64,000 nucleotides of DNA from Ogataea parapolymorpha DL-1 (GCF_000187245.1 NC_027860.1:1178001-1242000); one strand, 5' to 3'; shown: positions 9,960-18,064, numbered from the stretch's first letter. The notes: generated from the letters alone by a model not told the origin. A program made the numbers and translations.

Positions 9960-11054
9960 CTATTCCGAGGTCAGAACGACCTTAATTGCCTTGCTTTTTC
10001 CTGGGTTTGCGAAAACTTCATAAGCTTTTTCAAACTCGTCGAGTTTGAAATGGTGGGTTGCTAGAGACTCAGGATGTATCTTACCATCAACGATTTTCTG
10101 CAACAAATCGGCGGTGGAGTAAGCGGAAACCAACCCGGTGGATAAGGTCACGTTCTTTCCCCACAATTCTTGCAGTTTCAGTTGAACCGCACTTCCATGA
10201 ACACCAACGTTCGAGATATGGCCACCGGGACCGATCAGGTCTTCGCACATCTCAAAAGTCTGCGGAATACCAACACACTCCATTGCAACATCGACACCTG
10301 AGGTTTTGAACTCCGAAGCTGTCAGCTCATGGACCTTTTCCTTGGGGTCCGTCTTTGAAGGGTTGATTATTTCGTCTGCTCCCATTCTTTTTGCAACCTC
10401 AAGTCTTGAGTCATCCATATCGATTGCAATGATCTTGGATGGATTCATTGACTTAGTTGAAATCAGAGCGGAAAGTCCAATCGGACCAAGGCCAACAATT
10501 GCCACGCTGTCGCCTTCCTTAACTTTACCGTTGAGCACACCAACTTCATAAGCTGTCGGAAGAATATCACTCAGCATGATCAAGGCGTCGTAAGAGATTC
10601 CGCTCGGCACCTTGTACAAGCCGTGATCAGCAAATGGGACACGAACATACTCTGCCTGTGTTCCGTCAATAGCATGGCCTAAAATCCATCCACAGTGAGT
10701 GTCAGTCTCTCTGCAATGGGCTTGAATGTTCCTCTTACAGTAGTAACATTCACCGCACGGCGAAATGCAAGACACGATGCAGATGTCTCCTTTCTTAAAT
10801 TTGGAGACTTTGGAACCTATCTCTTCAATCTCAATGATACCTTCGTGACCTAAGATCAATCCCCGTCCTGGCTGCGACTCGGCGCATTCAGTGCATTCAG
10901 GCACATGTCCTTTGACAATATGCAAGTCGGTGCCACAAATGGTGGTTGCAAGTATCTTACCAACCACGTCTGTTGGTAGCTTGACCTTAGGCTTAGGAAC
11001 CGATTGCCAGCGAATTCCCTTATTTTGACCTAAGTAACACAATGCTTTCATCAT
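9960..11054 (-). CDS. Zinc-dependent medium-chain alcohol dehydrogenase
   Basis: A 364-aa medium-chain dehydrogenase/reductase with both zinc sites visible. The catalytic zinc ligands include Cys40 in CGTDLH and His70-Glu71 in GHEG. The structural zinc is held by Cys100, Cys103, Cys106 and Cys114. The nucleotide-binding turn is GLGPIG (188-193), and Asp212 at the end of the next strand favours NAD(H) over NADP(H). Overall it resembles the tetrameric zinc ADHs of the bacterial AdhA type rather than S. cerevisiae Adh1, with a short extra segment (ECTECAESQ) before GHE. It has no mitochondrial presequence, so it is probably cytosolic. The substrate could be ethanol, another alcohol or an aldehyde and cannot be fixed from sequence. 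Two in-frame ATGs start the gene; the outer one is taken. Its promoter holds nested inverted repeats. Confidence 0.9.
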   Translation of the reverse strand: MMKALCYLGQNKGIRWQSVPKPKVKLPTDVVGKILATTICGTDLHIVKGHVPECTECAESQPGRGLILGHEGIIEIEEIGSKVSKFKKGDICIVSCISPCGECYYCKRNIQAHCRETDTHCGWILGHAIDGTQAEYVRVPFADHGLYKVPSGISYDALIMLSDILPTAYEVGVLNGKVKEGDSVAIVGLGPIGLSALISTKSMNPSKIIAIDMDDSRLEVAKRMGADEIINPSKTDPKEKVHELTASEFKTSGVDVAMECVGIPQTFEMCEDLIGPGGHISNVGVHGSAVQLKLQELWGKNVTLSTGLVSAYSTADLLQKIVDGKIHPESLATHHFKLDEFEKAYEVFANPGKSKAIKVVLTSE

Positions 11055-11509
11055 TTTCCAATCTTATAGATTTCGGAGCTACCACAAGAAAATAAGGTGT
11101 TTATATTTTCAACAGGGTAGGGTGGAGTGGTCTGAATGTCACCTGCGGGTGACCACTTGTTTCCCCAGATGCGGCAGGATTGAACGAATCAGATTATTCT
11201 ATAAAATGGCGCTACCCTGTACATATCGGAGTGGTGTAATACCCATATTCAGTACAAACTCCGGGCATATCTCACGTGGAACATGCGAGGCACTGACAAA
11301 AATAATATGACTGGCTGCCAAATACCGTAATTACACGAAGTGAGTCCGAATTCTTCGTATATAACCGCGAATTATACAATCACGATGCATTTTTAAATGC
11401 ATTATAAACATCAGCTGTTACGTTGTAAGAAATTTTAGGCGCAATGCTAAAAATGTTATATTTATGTCTGCCCAGTATAATCACCTGAGAGAAGGAGGTA
11501 AGAGAAGAT
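11055..11509. other. Intergenic region upstream of the alcohol dehydrogenase and tRNA-Leu
   Basis: 455 bp without a supported protein gene. Near the dehydrogenase start lie two nested inverted repeats: GTCACC/GGTGAC (11138-11153) inside AGTGGTC/GACCACT (11126-11157). Farther along, ATGCATTT and AAATGCAT flank two T residues at 11385-11402. Several CGG triplets (for example ATCGGAG near 11227 and TCCGGGC near 11261) could be sites for zinc-cluster regulators, which is inference. A TATATAA lies at 11359-11365. The stretch ends at the tRNA gene. Confidence 0.45.
11126..11157. promoter_or_regulatory. Nested inverted repeats upstream of the alcohol dehydrogenase gene
   Basis: An inner repeat GTCACC-TGCG-GGTGAC lies within an outer pair AGTGGTC and GACCACT, about 72-103 bp upstream of the dehydrogenase start codon. 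The symmetry is what a dimeric transcription factor would recognise, but no specific factor can be named. It could also be a chance feature of a compositionally skewed promoter. Confidence 0.35.
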
Positions 11510-11591
11510 GGCAGTCTGGCCGAGTGGTCTAAGGCGTCAGGTTAAGGTCCTGATCTCTTCGGAGGCGTGGGTTCGAACCCCACGGCTGTCA
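11510..11591 (+). tRNA. tRNA-Leu (anticodon AAG), no intron
   Basis: The sequence folds as a type II tRNA. The acceptor arms GGCAGTC and GGCTGTC pair, with two G-U pairs. The D arm uses GCC/GGC around GAGTGGTCTAA. The anticodon stem TCAGG/CCTGA encloses the loop TTAAGGT with anticodon AAG. A long variable arm (TCTCTTCGGAGGC) is typical of Leu. The T stem GTGGG/CCCAC encloses TTCGAAC, followed by discriminator A. As an inosine-modified IAG it should read CUU, CUC and CUA, leaving CUG to another tRNA. A T6 run follows at 11596-11601. Internal A and B boxes are intact, so the gene should be expressed by RNA polymerase III. Confidence 0.96.
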
Positions 11592-11595
11592 TTTG

Positions 11596-11601
11596 TTTTT
11601 T
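11596..11601 (+). terminator. RNA polymerase III terminator of tRNA-Leu
   Basis: Six T residues begin 5 nt after the discriminator base of the tRNA, the usual pol III stop signal. A second T-tract lies about 10 nt farther on as backup. Confidence 0.8.
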
Positions 11602-11716
11602 CCTTCAAATTTTTTTCAATTCAATATGGACCAACCAGGCAGTGCAACTTGGTACCAACAACAGCCGTGCTACTACATGTGAGCTTGTCGCATTGTCCCA
11701 ATTACAACGTCGTAAG

Positions 11717-12446
11717 TTACAGAATTACACACCTTCTTTTCTTCTTCTTCTTTTTGGCATCAGCAGCTGGTGTTGGCTTTGCTGCGACCGGTGTAGGTTT
11801 TTTCCTACTCTCGGATGGCTTTCGAGATGAAGCGGGTGCAGGCACGTCTTCTTTCTGATGAGAGCCAGATCCTTGTGTACCACTCGAAGACACTTGGACT
11901 TCCTTTCTGATTATTTGCCTCACAACATCAATGAATGCATCTTCGACATTCATTTTGTACATTGCTGAGGCCTCATAAAACGGCGTTCTGTTCCATTTCT
12001 TGGACACCTCGATTCCATCTTCTGGTGTCACTTCCCTCTCGTTTGTGAGATCACACTTGTTCCCCACAAGAACCATGGGAACATTAGACGATTCCTTGAT
12101 GCGCATGACTTGTTCGCGAATTGCCATGAGCTCTTCCAGAGAGCTTTTGTCGGTGACTGAGTAAACCAAAATAAACCCCTGTCCTGATTTAATATACAGT
12201 TCTCTCATTGCCGTGAACTGGGCCACTCCTGCGGTATCTAATATCTCTAAGTTACAAGCTCGACCATCAACCTCAATCTCCTTCGTGTAAGAATCTTCTA
12301 TAGTAGGATCGTAACTTTCAATATAAACTCCTTGAACGAATTGAACCGTTAGTGAGGACTTGCCAACGCCTCCAGCACCTAAAACAACCAATTTATAGTC
12401 TTCAGTGTCAGTAATTGCTTCTTTAAGATGTATACATACCTCTCAT
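11717..12446 (-). CDS. RSR1: Ras-family GTPase Rsr1/Bud1 (two exons: 12446-12440 and 12399-11717)
   Basis: The uninterrupted frame lacks its start: codons upstream of [13 protein letters not shown] read TEDYK with no usable ATG. Splicing a 7-nt exon (12446-12440, ATGAGAG) to 12399 gives [18 protein letters not shown], matching the Rsr1/Rap N-terminus, and yields 229 aa. P-loop GAGGVGKS lies at 10-17, the effector YDPTIEDSY at about 32-40, then DTAG, NKCD and SAMYKMN. The tail carries six lysines and ends CVIL, a CAAX box whose Leu predicts geranylgeranylation. Rsr1 recruits Cdc24 and Bem1 to the bud site and links Bud2/Bud5 landmark signals to Cdc42. The effector loop identical to Rap/Ras supports the call. 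It could be called a Rap1-type GTPase outside Saccharomyces. Confidence 0.93.
12400..12439 (-). other. Spliceosomal intron of RSR1 (40 nt)
   Basis: On the minus strand the intron starts GTATGT, has a branch site TACTGAC and ends GAAG. The branch A is only about 8 nt from the acceptor AG. Removing it restores the conserved MRDYK start and leaves the rest of the frame intact. At 40 nt it is close to the lower limit for spliceosomal introns. Confidence 0.88.
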
Positions 12447-12632
12447 GTTGAAGAATTATGAACTCAATTGCACACAAGTATTCTCAAATGGCGCAACAAT
12501 CTAACGTTCCCGTTGATGTCCCTTTTTGGAAAAATAAATTTATATTTTTTAATTTCGCTAAAACTAAATTAAATCATTGAACTTCATCTTCTAGTATACA
12601 AACAAAAATACAACCAGTATATAAATCGTTTT

Positions 12633-13922
12633 TTACGACACGAGTTTCCTTGGTCTCCCTCTTGGACGCTTGAGGTAATCATGGTTGCCATTTTTAGCCC
12701 CGTCAAGCGATGAGGCCAGTCTTTTAGAGGTTGTGGGATCAGCATCTAAGGACTCGGACGAATCTGAATCTCTGAATTTCGTACGCTCGGATTTCACTAG
12801 TATATCGTTCCCCGTGATAACCTTTTGCTCGATGTTACCAGGGAATTCTTGGTCAGAGTTTGGCTGTAAGTTATCCTCAAATTGTTTTCCTCTCTCTTTT
12901 TTCACGCTAGTTACAATCCCATTTTTCTTGTATCTCCATTGTTCCATTGGAGTGTTGAGAGCACAGTCGTCTACGTGCTCAATGAAAGCTTTGCTGCTGG
13001 CAAAATATTTGCTACATGAGAGACATGTTCCTGCATCTTGTCTTCTCACCAACCCGTCTCTTCCTTGTTCTTTAATCTCTGGATCAAAATGGACTAGACG
13101 CAAATGTCTTTTGAGGACATCTAATCTATTGAAAGATCCCTGGTTTCTATGTGGGCACGTAGCATATTCTGGATGCCAGTACGGGCAGTGATATTCTGGG
13201 TTTCCATGAGATCTCGTGTGGCGGCGAAGGTCGCTGTGTCGGATAAAAGCCCAATCACATTGAGAGCATTTGTAGGGTTTTGTTTCGTTCTCCGGATCAA
13301 TAGACTGTAAGCTTCTTTTGGCAGCCTCTGAGTTACCATAGAGATTGGGTTTGAGGGTAGCGCCAGATTCGGAACCTTCTATATATGGGTTGGAGGCGAT
13401 CATATTTTGTGATGGTGTCTCAATGCTCGACGAGGCCTGTGCCAACTGGCTGCCCTTTTGATAATAAGGACTGTTTCCTGAAAAAGTCGGAAGTTTCAAG
13501 GCGCCATTTGGAGACATTCCACTCGGCTGAACGTTAGAGGAAAACCTTTGCTGAGATATCTGCTGCTGCTGCTGGGAAGGGTTATAATAGGGGTTTGGAA
13601 AGAACGGAATATAGTAGGCCTGCTGCATGTTCATCGGGTTCGGAGGGGGCAAAAAACTAGCTCCGTATTGTTGGGGGGCTTGCTGCTGTTGTTGTTGCAT
13701 GGAATAATACTGTCCCGCGCCAGCTTGTATGTTGGCCTGCTGAGCCGCTTGCTGATTCTGAAGACCGTTGGACGAAAACGATGACGACGAAGAGGCTGAT
13801 GTGGGCGCTGCAAATTGGTTCGATAGGTCCGGCTTCACATGGCCTCCCTGTGCCTGTTCGGAACCGACTGCTCCTGGATCGACGAGTTTGGCGATGGATG
13901 AATTTTTAACTGGCTTTGACAT
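12633..13922 (-). CDS. C2H2 zinc-finger transcription factor with Q/N/S-rich N-terminus
   Basis: This 429-aa protein has about 200 residues of low-complexity sequence rich in Gln, Asn, Ser and Tyr (short Q runs near 76-82 and 117-121), as in many yeast activators. Zinc finger 1 uses Cys219, Cys222, His235 and His239 (KPYKCSQCDWAFIRHSDLRRH). A second, expanded finger follows with Cys246, Cys256, His273 and His278, containing NQGSFNRLDVLKRHLRLVHF. A third Cys/His group (CLSCSKYF...HVDDC) lies near 298-317. The C-terminus is basic and ends in an AT-hook-like KRPRGRPRK. This arrangement recalls the STP-type or Rpn4-type two-finger regulators, but I cannot assign an ortholog. It is likely nuclear, and its targets are unknown. 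The gene lies 186 bp upstream of, and tandem to, RSR1. Confidence 0.85.
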   Translation of the reverse strand: MSKPVKNSSIAKLVDPGAVGSEQAQGGHVKPDLSNQFAAPTSASSSSSFSSNGLQNQQAAQQANIQAGAGQYYSMQQQQQQAPQQYGASFLPPPNPMNMQQAYYIPFFPNPYYNPSQQQQQISQQRFSSNVQPSGMSPNGALKLPTFSGNSPYYQKGSQLAQASSSIETPSQNMIASNPYIEGSESGATLKPNLYGNSEAAKRSLQSIDPENETKPYKCSQCDWAFIRHSDLRRHTRSHGNPEYHCPYWHPEYATCPHRNQGSFNRLDVLKRHLRLVHFDPEIKEQGRDGLVRRQDAGTCLSCSKYFASSKAFIEHVDDCALNTPMEQWRYKKNGIVTSVKKERGKQFEDNLQPNSDQEFPGNIEQKVITGNDILVKSERTKFRDSDSSESLDADPTTSKRLASSLDGAKNGNHDYLKRPRGRPRKLVS

Positions 13923-14568
13923 TGTTATTTATTGAGCGGCAAGACGGAACGGCACACAATCGTTGCTGCTTTTCCAATAAGATGTTGTATCAGGTGAAAT
14001 GGCCCAAGAGGTCAAGAAGTTTCCGACTCTCAGTATTTTGTGAACTAGTACGAGAGATATATCGTTTGAAAAAAGGGAAGAAGGTATTTATCAACAACAA
14101 AATTTTCTACGTTTAGTGTGTGGCGTATTTTTTCCGCTCTTTAAGTAACCGAATTTTAAACAAGTTGCCGATTAGGGTGAGTTTGCATGTAAGCAGGATC
14201 ATGAACCGAAGTCGATTTGTTCTTCCGTTCACATGGCTGGCTCTGCAGTCTGGCTAGAGCATTTGAAATTATTGGCATGCTCGGCTGAAATTTTTTCTGG
14301 GCATCGCCGCAAACACACATTGCCATGTAAAAAAAGGAGACTGATTTATTATAGGTTTCAGTCCTCATGTAGGGACATGTGATGGGTCAGAAGGCCAGCA
14401 GAGACGGGCAGTGATATGGTTACGTCGTTTGATACGCTTCTTACAAACTCAGATCTCGTAGTTCTAGCAAACAATATAATCATGTACCTGATCCAAATCG
14501 AGCCGCAGCCGTTCCGAACAAATTCCAAGGCTGTGCAAAATGTAGCATCAAGTCCTTACACACACATA
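13923..14568. other. Long intergenic region; no supported gene
   Basis: At 646 bp this is the longest gap in the window. Open frames of 66-74 codons exist on both strands (for example 14156-14368 minus), but none looks like a protein family or carries domain motifs. I saw no tRNA-like B box. It holds the upstream region of the zinc-finger gene and the 3' flank of the tRNA-binding protein gene. An unstructured non-coding RNA cannot be excluded. Confidence 0.5.
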
Positions 14569-15165
14569 TTAGCGAACATTGCAGTTAATCAACGTTTGGA
14601 CAGTACAGGGATTATTGTTTATTTTGTTCCGCAACAATAAAGGTTGTTCATTTCCAAATACCACATTGCCTTTCGAGTCTGTATGAAGGTTTTCTGCGAT
14701 ACTCTTCCATTGAGAGGAGCTCAGTCTCCTGAAAATCTCATGCTCATTTTTATGCCCCTCAAAATACAGCAAGGTGCCTAAGGGAACATCTTCTGGAGCA
14801 TTGACTATCTCCACCTTGGAATTATCAGCATTCACAGCTGCTAGAAGCATTGCCTCTGACTTTACACCACGCATTTTGCAAGGTTTTAAATTGGTCACCA
14901 AACAAACTCTTGAGTGAAGCAAAGTCTCAATCGGTACATAATCCACAAGTCCACTGCAAACCTGAACAAACCTGGGGTTCTGGGTGTACTCAGTCAATTG
15001 AACTTGTGAGACATATAAGCGAGTTGCATTTTCGTGCTTTCTCACCTCTATTATTTTCCCCACACGAAATTCAGCCATTTGGGGAGAAACATATGTGGAG
15101 GATCCCGATTTAGTGGAGTTTTGGCGAACCAAACGAAAAACATTACTTCTGCAAATGTTTAACAT
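14569..15165 (-). CDS. tRNA-binding domain protein (Arc1/EMAP-II-like OB fold), probably mitochondrial
   Basis: The 198-aa product starts with a basic, hydroxylated leader without acidic residues (MLNICRSNVFRLVRQNSTKS), which looks like a mitochondrial presequence. Residues from about 30 to 135 match the tRNA_bind/EMAP-II OB fold: FRVGKIIEVRKHENATRLYVSQV, then FVQVCSGLVDYVP and the signature NLKPCKMRGVKSEAMLL. In Arc1 and the C-terminus of tyrosyl- or methionyl-tRNA synthetases this domain binds the tRNA elbow. Here the domain stands alone behind a targeting leader, so it may assist a mitochondrial synthetase or tRNA. That role is inference. The rest of Arc1 is absent, so it is not Arc1 itself. 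It is tandem to the ECM4-like gene about 60 bp away. Confidence 0.8.
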   Translation of the reverse strand: MLNICRSNVFRLVRQNSTKSGSSTYVSPQMAEFRVGKIIEVRKHENATRLYVSQVQLTEYTQNPRFVQVCSGLVDYVPIETLLHSRVCLVTNLKPCKMRGVKSEAMLLAAVNADNSKVEIVNAPEDVPLGTLLYFEGHKNEHEIFRRLSSSQWKSIAENLHTDSKGNVVFGNEQPLLLRNKINNNPCTVQTLINCNVR

Positions 15166-15226
15166 TTTCTATGTGAGATCTGCAAGTTTATGAAATAATA
15201 TTCAGAAAATACGAACATACAAAAAA

Positions 15227-16207
15227 CTATTTGAATTTGCCGAGCGGCACAATGTTTGGGATTGGCCCGATAGGCGTGATGTGATGTGGATTAATTCCAA
15301 CATGCGATTTGGTGTAGTGGAATTTGATGTGACTGAAGTTGGTCGTATCCTTGAAAGATGGAATTGTCCAATATAGCTCTCTCAACCACTGGTGAATGTG
15401 GGGATAATCGTACCTAATCATTTTCAAGTTGCACTTAAAATGTTGAACGTAGACCGGGTCAAATCGAACGATGGTGGTGAATAATCTGACATCCGCCTCC
15501 GTTAAAATGTTTCCCGTTAGGTAATGTTCGCCATGGTGATACCGGTTTCCCAGGATTTCTTCAACTTTGTCAAGTTTCTCAAAAAGTGCCTTGACTTCTT
15601 TTTCATAAGGTTCTTGTTTAGTCGCAAAGCCCGCCTTGTAAACTCCGTTATTGATGTTTGGGTAAATCCAGTCATTCAAGTCGTCAATCTGCTGCTGAAG
15701 GTCCGAAGGATACAAATCAATTTTCGCGTGATGCTCGTCAAGTAAAGAGTTGAACTCGGAGTTCAACATTCTAATGATCTCCGAGGATTCGTTGTTCACA
15801 ATGGTCTCAGTCTTAGTGTCCCAAAGAATTGGAACAGTGAACCTACCATTGTAGTTTTCATCTGCCTTAAAATAAAGCTCCCTCAGTCTCTTGACTCCGT
15901 AAATCTTGTCTTCAGTAGCGCCTTCGCATGGGTCATCGTTGGATGGGAATCTCCATCCTTTATCATCCATATGCCAATGGACAACGGAGACTCCAATTAG
16001 TGCTGTCAATCCTTTCAAAGCTCTCACAATCAAGGTTCTGTGGGCCCATGGACAAGCATAGGAGACATATAGATGATACCTCCCAGCTTCTGGTGGAAAT
16101 TTAGCGCCAGCTTTGGAAGAGATAAAGTCTCTGAAAACGCTTGGCTTACGTTTGTATTCACCATCTTTGTCTGCAAATTTGAGAATGTCCACTTTAGTAT
16201 CACTCAT
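15227..16207 (-). CDS. ECM4: Omega-class glutathione transferase / glutathionyl-hydroquinone reductase (Ecm4/Gto type)
   Basis: The open frame begins at a TTG; the first ATG, at 16207, gives 326 aa. The thioredoxin-like active site YACPWAHRTL puts the catalytic Cys at 52, as in Ecm4/Gto2 and bacterial YqjG glutathionyl-hydroquinone reductases. The block VPILWDTKTETIVNNESSEIIRMLN is the glutathione-binding cis-Pro and SNAIL-like element. The C-terminal helical domain contains LTEADVRLFTTIVRFDPVYVQHFKC, highly typical of the family. It should reduce glutathionyl-quinones or other mixed conjugates and take part in oxidative or xenobiotic stress. There is no clear organelle signal. A TGACTAA (Yap1-type) element lies about 100 bp upstream at 16305-16311. 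Paralogues GTO1 and GTO3 cannot be fully excluded. Confidence 0.9.
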   Translation of the reverse strand: MSDTKVDILKFADKDGEYKRKPSVFRDFISSKAGAKFPPEAGRYHLYVSYACPWAHRTLIVRALKGLTALIGVSVVHWHMDDKGWRFPSNDDPCEGATEDKIYGVKRLRELYFKADENYNGRFTVPILWDTKTETIVNNESSEIIRMLNSEFNSLLDEHHAKIDLYPSDLQQQIDDLNDWIYPNINNGVYKAGFATKQEPYEKEVKALFEKLDKVEEILGNRYHHGEHYLTGNILTEADVRLFTTIVRFDPVYVQHFKCNLKMIRYDYPHIHQWLRELYWTIPSFKDTTNFSHIKFHYTKSHVGINPHHITPIGPIPNIVPLGKFK

Positions 16208-16304
16208 ACTGATCAATTGCTGTTCAAAGAGGAAATTGTTTTATTTTGTACAGATAAAATAGTAGCAAACCTCAACAGCAGAATTTCAGAAGATTAGGTA
16301 ATTA

Positions 16305-16311
16305 TGACTAA
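16305..16311 (+). promoter_or_regulatory. Candidate Yap1-type element (TGACTAA)
   Basis: TGACTAA (TTAGTCA on the other strand) is one of the Yap1 recognition sequences in S. cerevisiae. It lies about 100 bp upstream of the ECM4-type glutathione transferase gene, an expected target of oxidative-stress control. A seven-base match can arise by chance. Confidence 0.35.
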
Positions 16312-16491
16312 ACCTGGGGTAGGGCAATAGACATATCAAAAGAGCCCCGGATGGCCATACAGATGTACAAGCATGCTGAAACTGTGTGGAATCATAGTTT
16401 AGGAGACCAGATCGATCGTGGAATGAATTCCAATTAGCACAACCCTAAAAAAATAATATGAATATGCACTAAAATTATTCCTCAGAATCGA

Positions 16492-17976
16492 ATGGATTTG
16501 GTGATTGGTGAACCATTATACATTGTTGGTGGAGATTGCGGATATTGCCATGGGAAGAAAGATGGAAGCAGAAAATCATATAGTCTACAGTCATACGAGG
16601 AGGCTTACGATGCGGGGACTAGACCGTTTGACGAGTATCCCAACTCCAGCACCATATGCTGCCATGTATATTCGTGTACCCCGGAAATCTATGAACTGAT
16701 GATGAATCGAGGATTCAGAAGATCAGGGAGCTTTCTATATCGTCCAGATCTGCTCCGCAATTGCTGCAGACTATACACAATTAGATCAAATATAAAACTT
16801 TTGAAGGTCAATAAGGAACATAGACACAACGTGAATAGATTTGTCAGATTCATCACAGGGAAAGAGTCTACAAACAAGAATAAACCTTTTGACCTGAAAA
16901 CTGCGCTGCTTGGAGCCGAAACAAGAACAACATCATTCAAAACAGTAATTGGTCCTGCTATTTTCAGCCCTGAAAAGTATGCGCTGTACAAGAAATACCA
17001 AACAACTATACACAATGACGACCCCAATGAAGTTTCGGAGAAAGGGTTCAAGCGATTTTTATGCCAATCGTTTTTTCCGGAGCTATACTCGGACTTTCGA
17101 TCCTCAGAGTACTGGTCAAAATTGAATAGCTGGCGGGAGTTTGAAGTTACAGACATTGAGGGTGAACAGGTGGAAGGTCCAGTTCACGAGTGCTACTATA
17201 TTGACGACAAGCTAGTGGCCATAGGAGTCTTGGATATTTTGCCTACTTCTGTGTCCTCTGTATATTTCATATGGGACCCTGATTATGCTCATTTGGGACT
17301 TGGCACCCTTAGTGCTTTACGGGAATTAGTTTTGACGGAACAGCTAGGAAAAGAGTATTATTACCTAGGATACTATGCCGACGACTGCCATAAGATGAAA
17401 TACAAAGCCAAGTTTGGTGGTGAAATTTTGGATTTGACCACTCTCACTTTCTACAGCCTCGATGAGCTTAAGAAAGTGACTGACTGCAGTGAACTTATCG
17501 CTTTGAGCGAGGCAGAATCGACATCTACTGAACCAGCCATCCCTTCAACGATAAAGAGTAGCCCCATCAGTCACATGATAAATGTTGCAGAGAATATTTA
17601 CGGGGTGCAGGGAGGGAGTTTCTCGGCCAGCAGAAATGCGGCACAAGAAATTAGTGGAATTCTCGGACTCAGCGAATTTGGAGATCAGAGTGACGATGAA
17701 CTCTGGAGGCGAGCTGAGGGTTCAACCATTCATGCACTGCCGCTTGTTTCACCTGGATTAATTCCTCTTTGGCAGATTATGGATTGGGTGGCGACTGGAG
17801 CCATGCGTGACAAATTTTCGTACTGCCTCGTTTTAGATCACACGAACTCGCAACATGGCCAATTGTTCGATTTCTCAAATAAGACATCTGCAGATTTTAG
17901 GAAGTCATTTATCGATCTTTTGCGCATGTTCGGGGCGAAATTGTTCGAGAATGCTAAAATAGTGTTGCTCATGTGA
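16492..17976 (+). CDS. ATE1: Arginyl-tRNA--protein transferase Ate1
   Basis: This 494-aa protein matches yeast Ate1 (about 500 aa) throughout. The N-terminal cysteine motif CGYC (16-19) and the Cys pair of LRNCCRLYTIR (91-92) are the conserved cluster- and haem-associated cysteines. The block FKRFLCQSFF is followed by GPVHECYYIDDKLVAIGVLDILP and SVYFIWDPDYAHLGLGTLSALREL, the GNAT-like core that binds Arg-tRNA. YYYLGYYADDCHKMKYKA is a hallmark. Ate1 attaches Arg to N-terminal Asp, Glu or oxidised Cys, making substrates for the Ubr1 branch of the N-degron pathway. The divergent ECM4-type gene shares a 284-bp promoter region. It is cytosolic or nuclear, with no targeting signal. Confidence 0.96.
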   Translation: MDLVIGEPLYIVGGDCGYCHGKKDGSRKSYSLQSYEEAYDAGTRPFDEYPNSSTICCHVYSCTPEIYELMMNRGFRRSGSFLYRPDLLRNCCRLYTIRSNIKLLKVNKEHRHNVNRFVRFITGKESTNKNKPFDLKTALLGAETRTTSFKTVIGPAIFSPEKYALYKKYQTTIHNDDPNEVSEKGFKRFLCQSFFPELYSDFRSSEYWSKLNSWREFEVTDIEGEQVEGPVHECYYIDDKLVAIGVLDILPTSVSSVYFIWDPDYAHLGLGTLSALRELVLTEQLGKEYYYLGYYADDCHKMKYKAKFGGEILDLTTLTFYSLDELKKVTDCSELIALSEAESTSTEPAIPSTIKSSPISHMINVAENIYGVQGGSFSASRNAAQEISGILGLSEFGDQSDDELWRRAEGSTIHALPLVSPGLIPLWQIMDWVATGAMRDKFSYCLVLDHTNSQHGQLFDFSNKTSADFRKSFIDLLRMFGAKLFENAKIVLLM

Positions 17977-18055
17977 CGTCAATGCGCGGGGCAGTTGGGC
18001 GGCTCACGCGGGAATTTTAGTGTTTTGGCCGGCACACAACTGTATTGTGCTATAT

Positions 18056-18064
18056 TTTGCCACC
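18056..18064 (-). promoter_or_regulatory. PACE element (GGTGGCAAA) upstream of the STF2-like gene
   Basis: The plus strand reads TTTGCCACC, an exact reverse copy of the proteasome-associated control element bound by Rpn4 in S. cerevisiae. It lies about 120 bp upstream of the STF2/TMA10-like ATG and is followed by CGGGGAGTGACG. A random 9-mer would be expected roughly 0.5 times in 64 kb on both strands, so the site alone is suggestive only. Confidence 0.5.

Noticed and set aside
13559..13700. CTG/CAG-type triplet repeats
   Set aside because: They encode short Gln runs in the zinc-finger protein and are not long enough to be a notable unstable repeat.
14156..14368. 70-codon minus-strand frame in the long gap
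   Set aside because: No domain, leader or membrane segment, and frames this long are common by chance.
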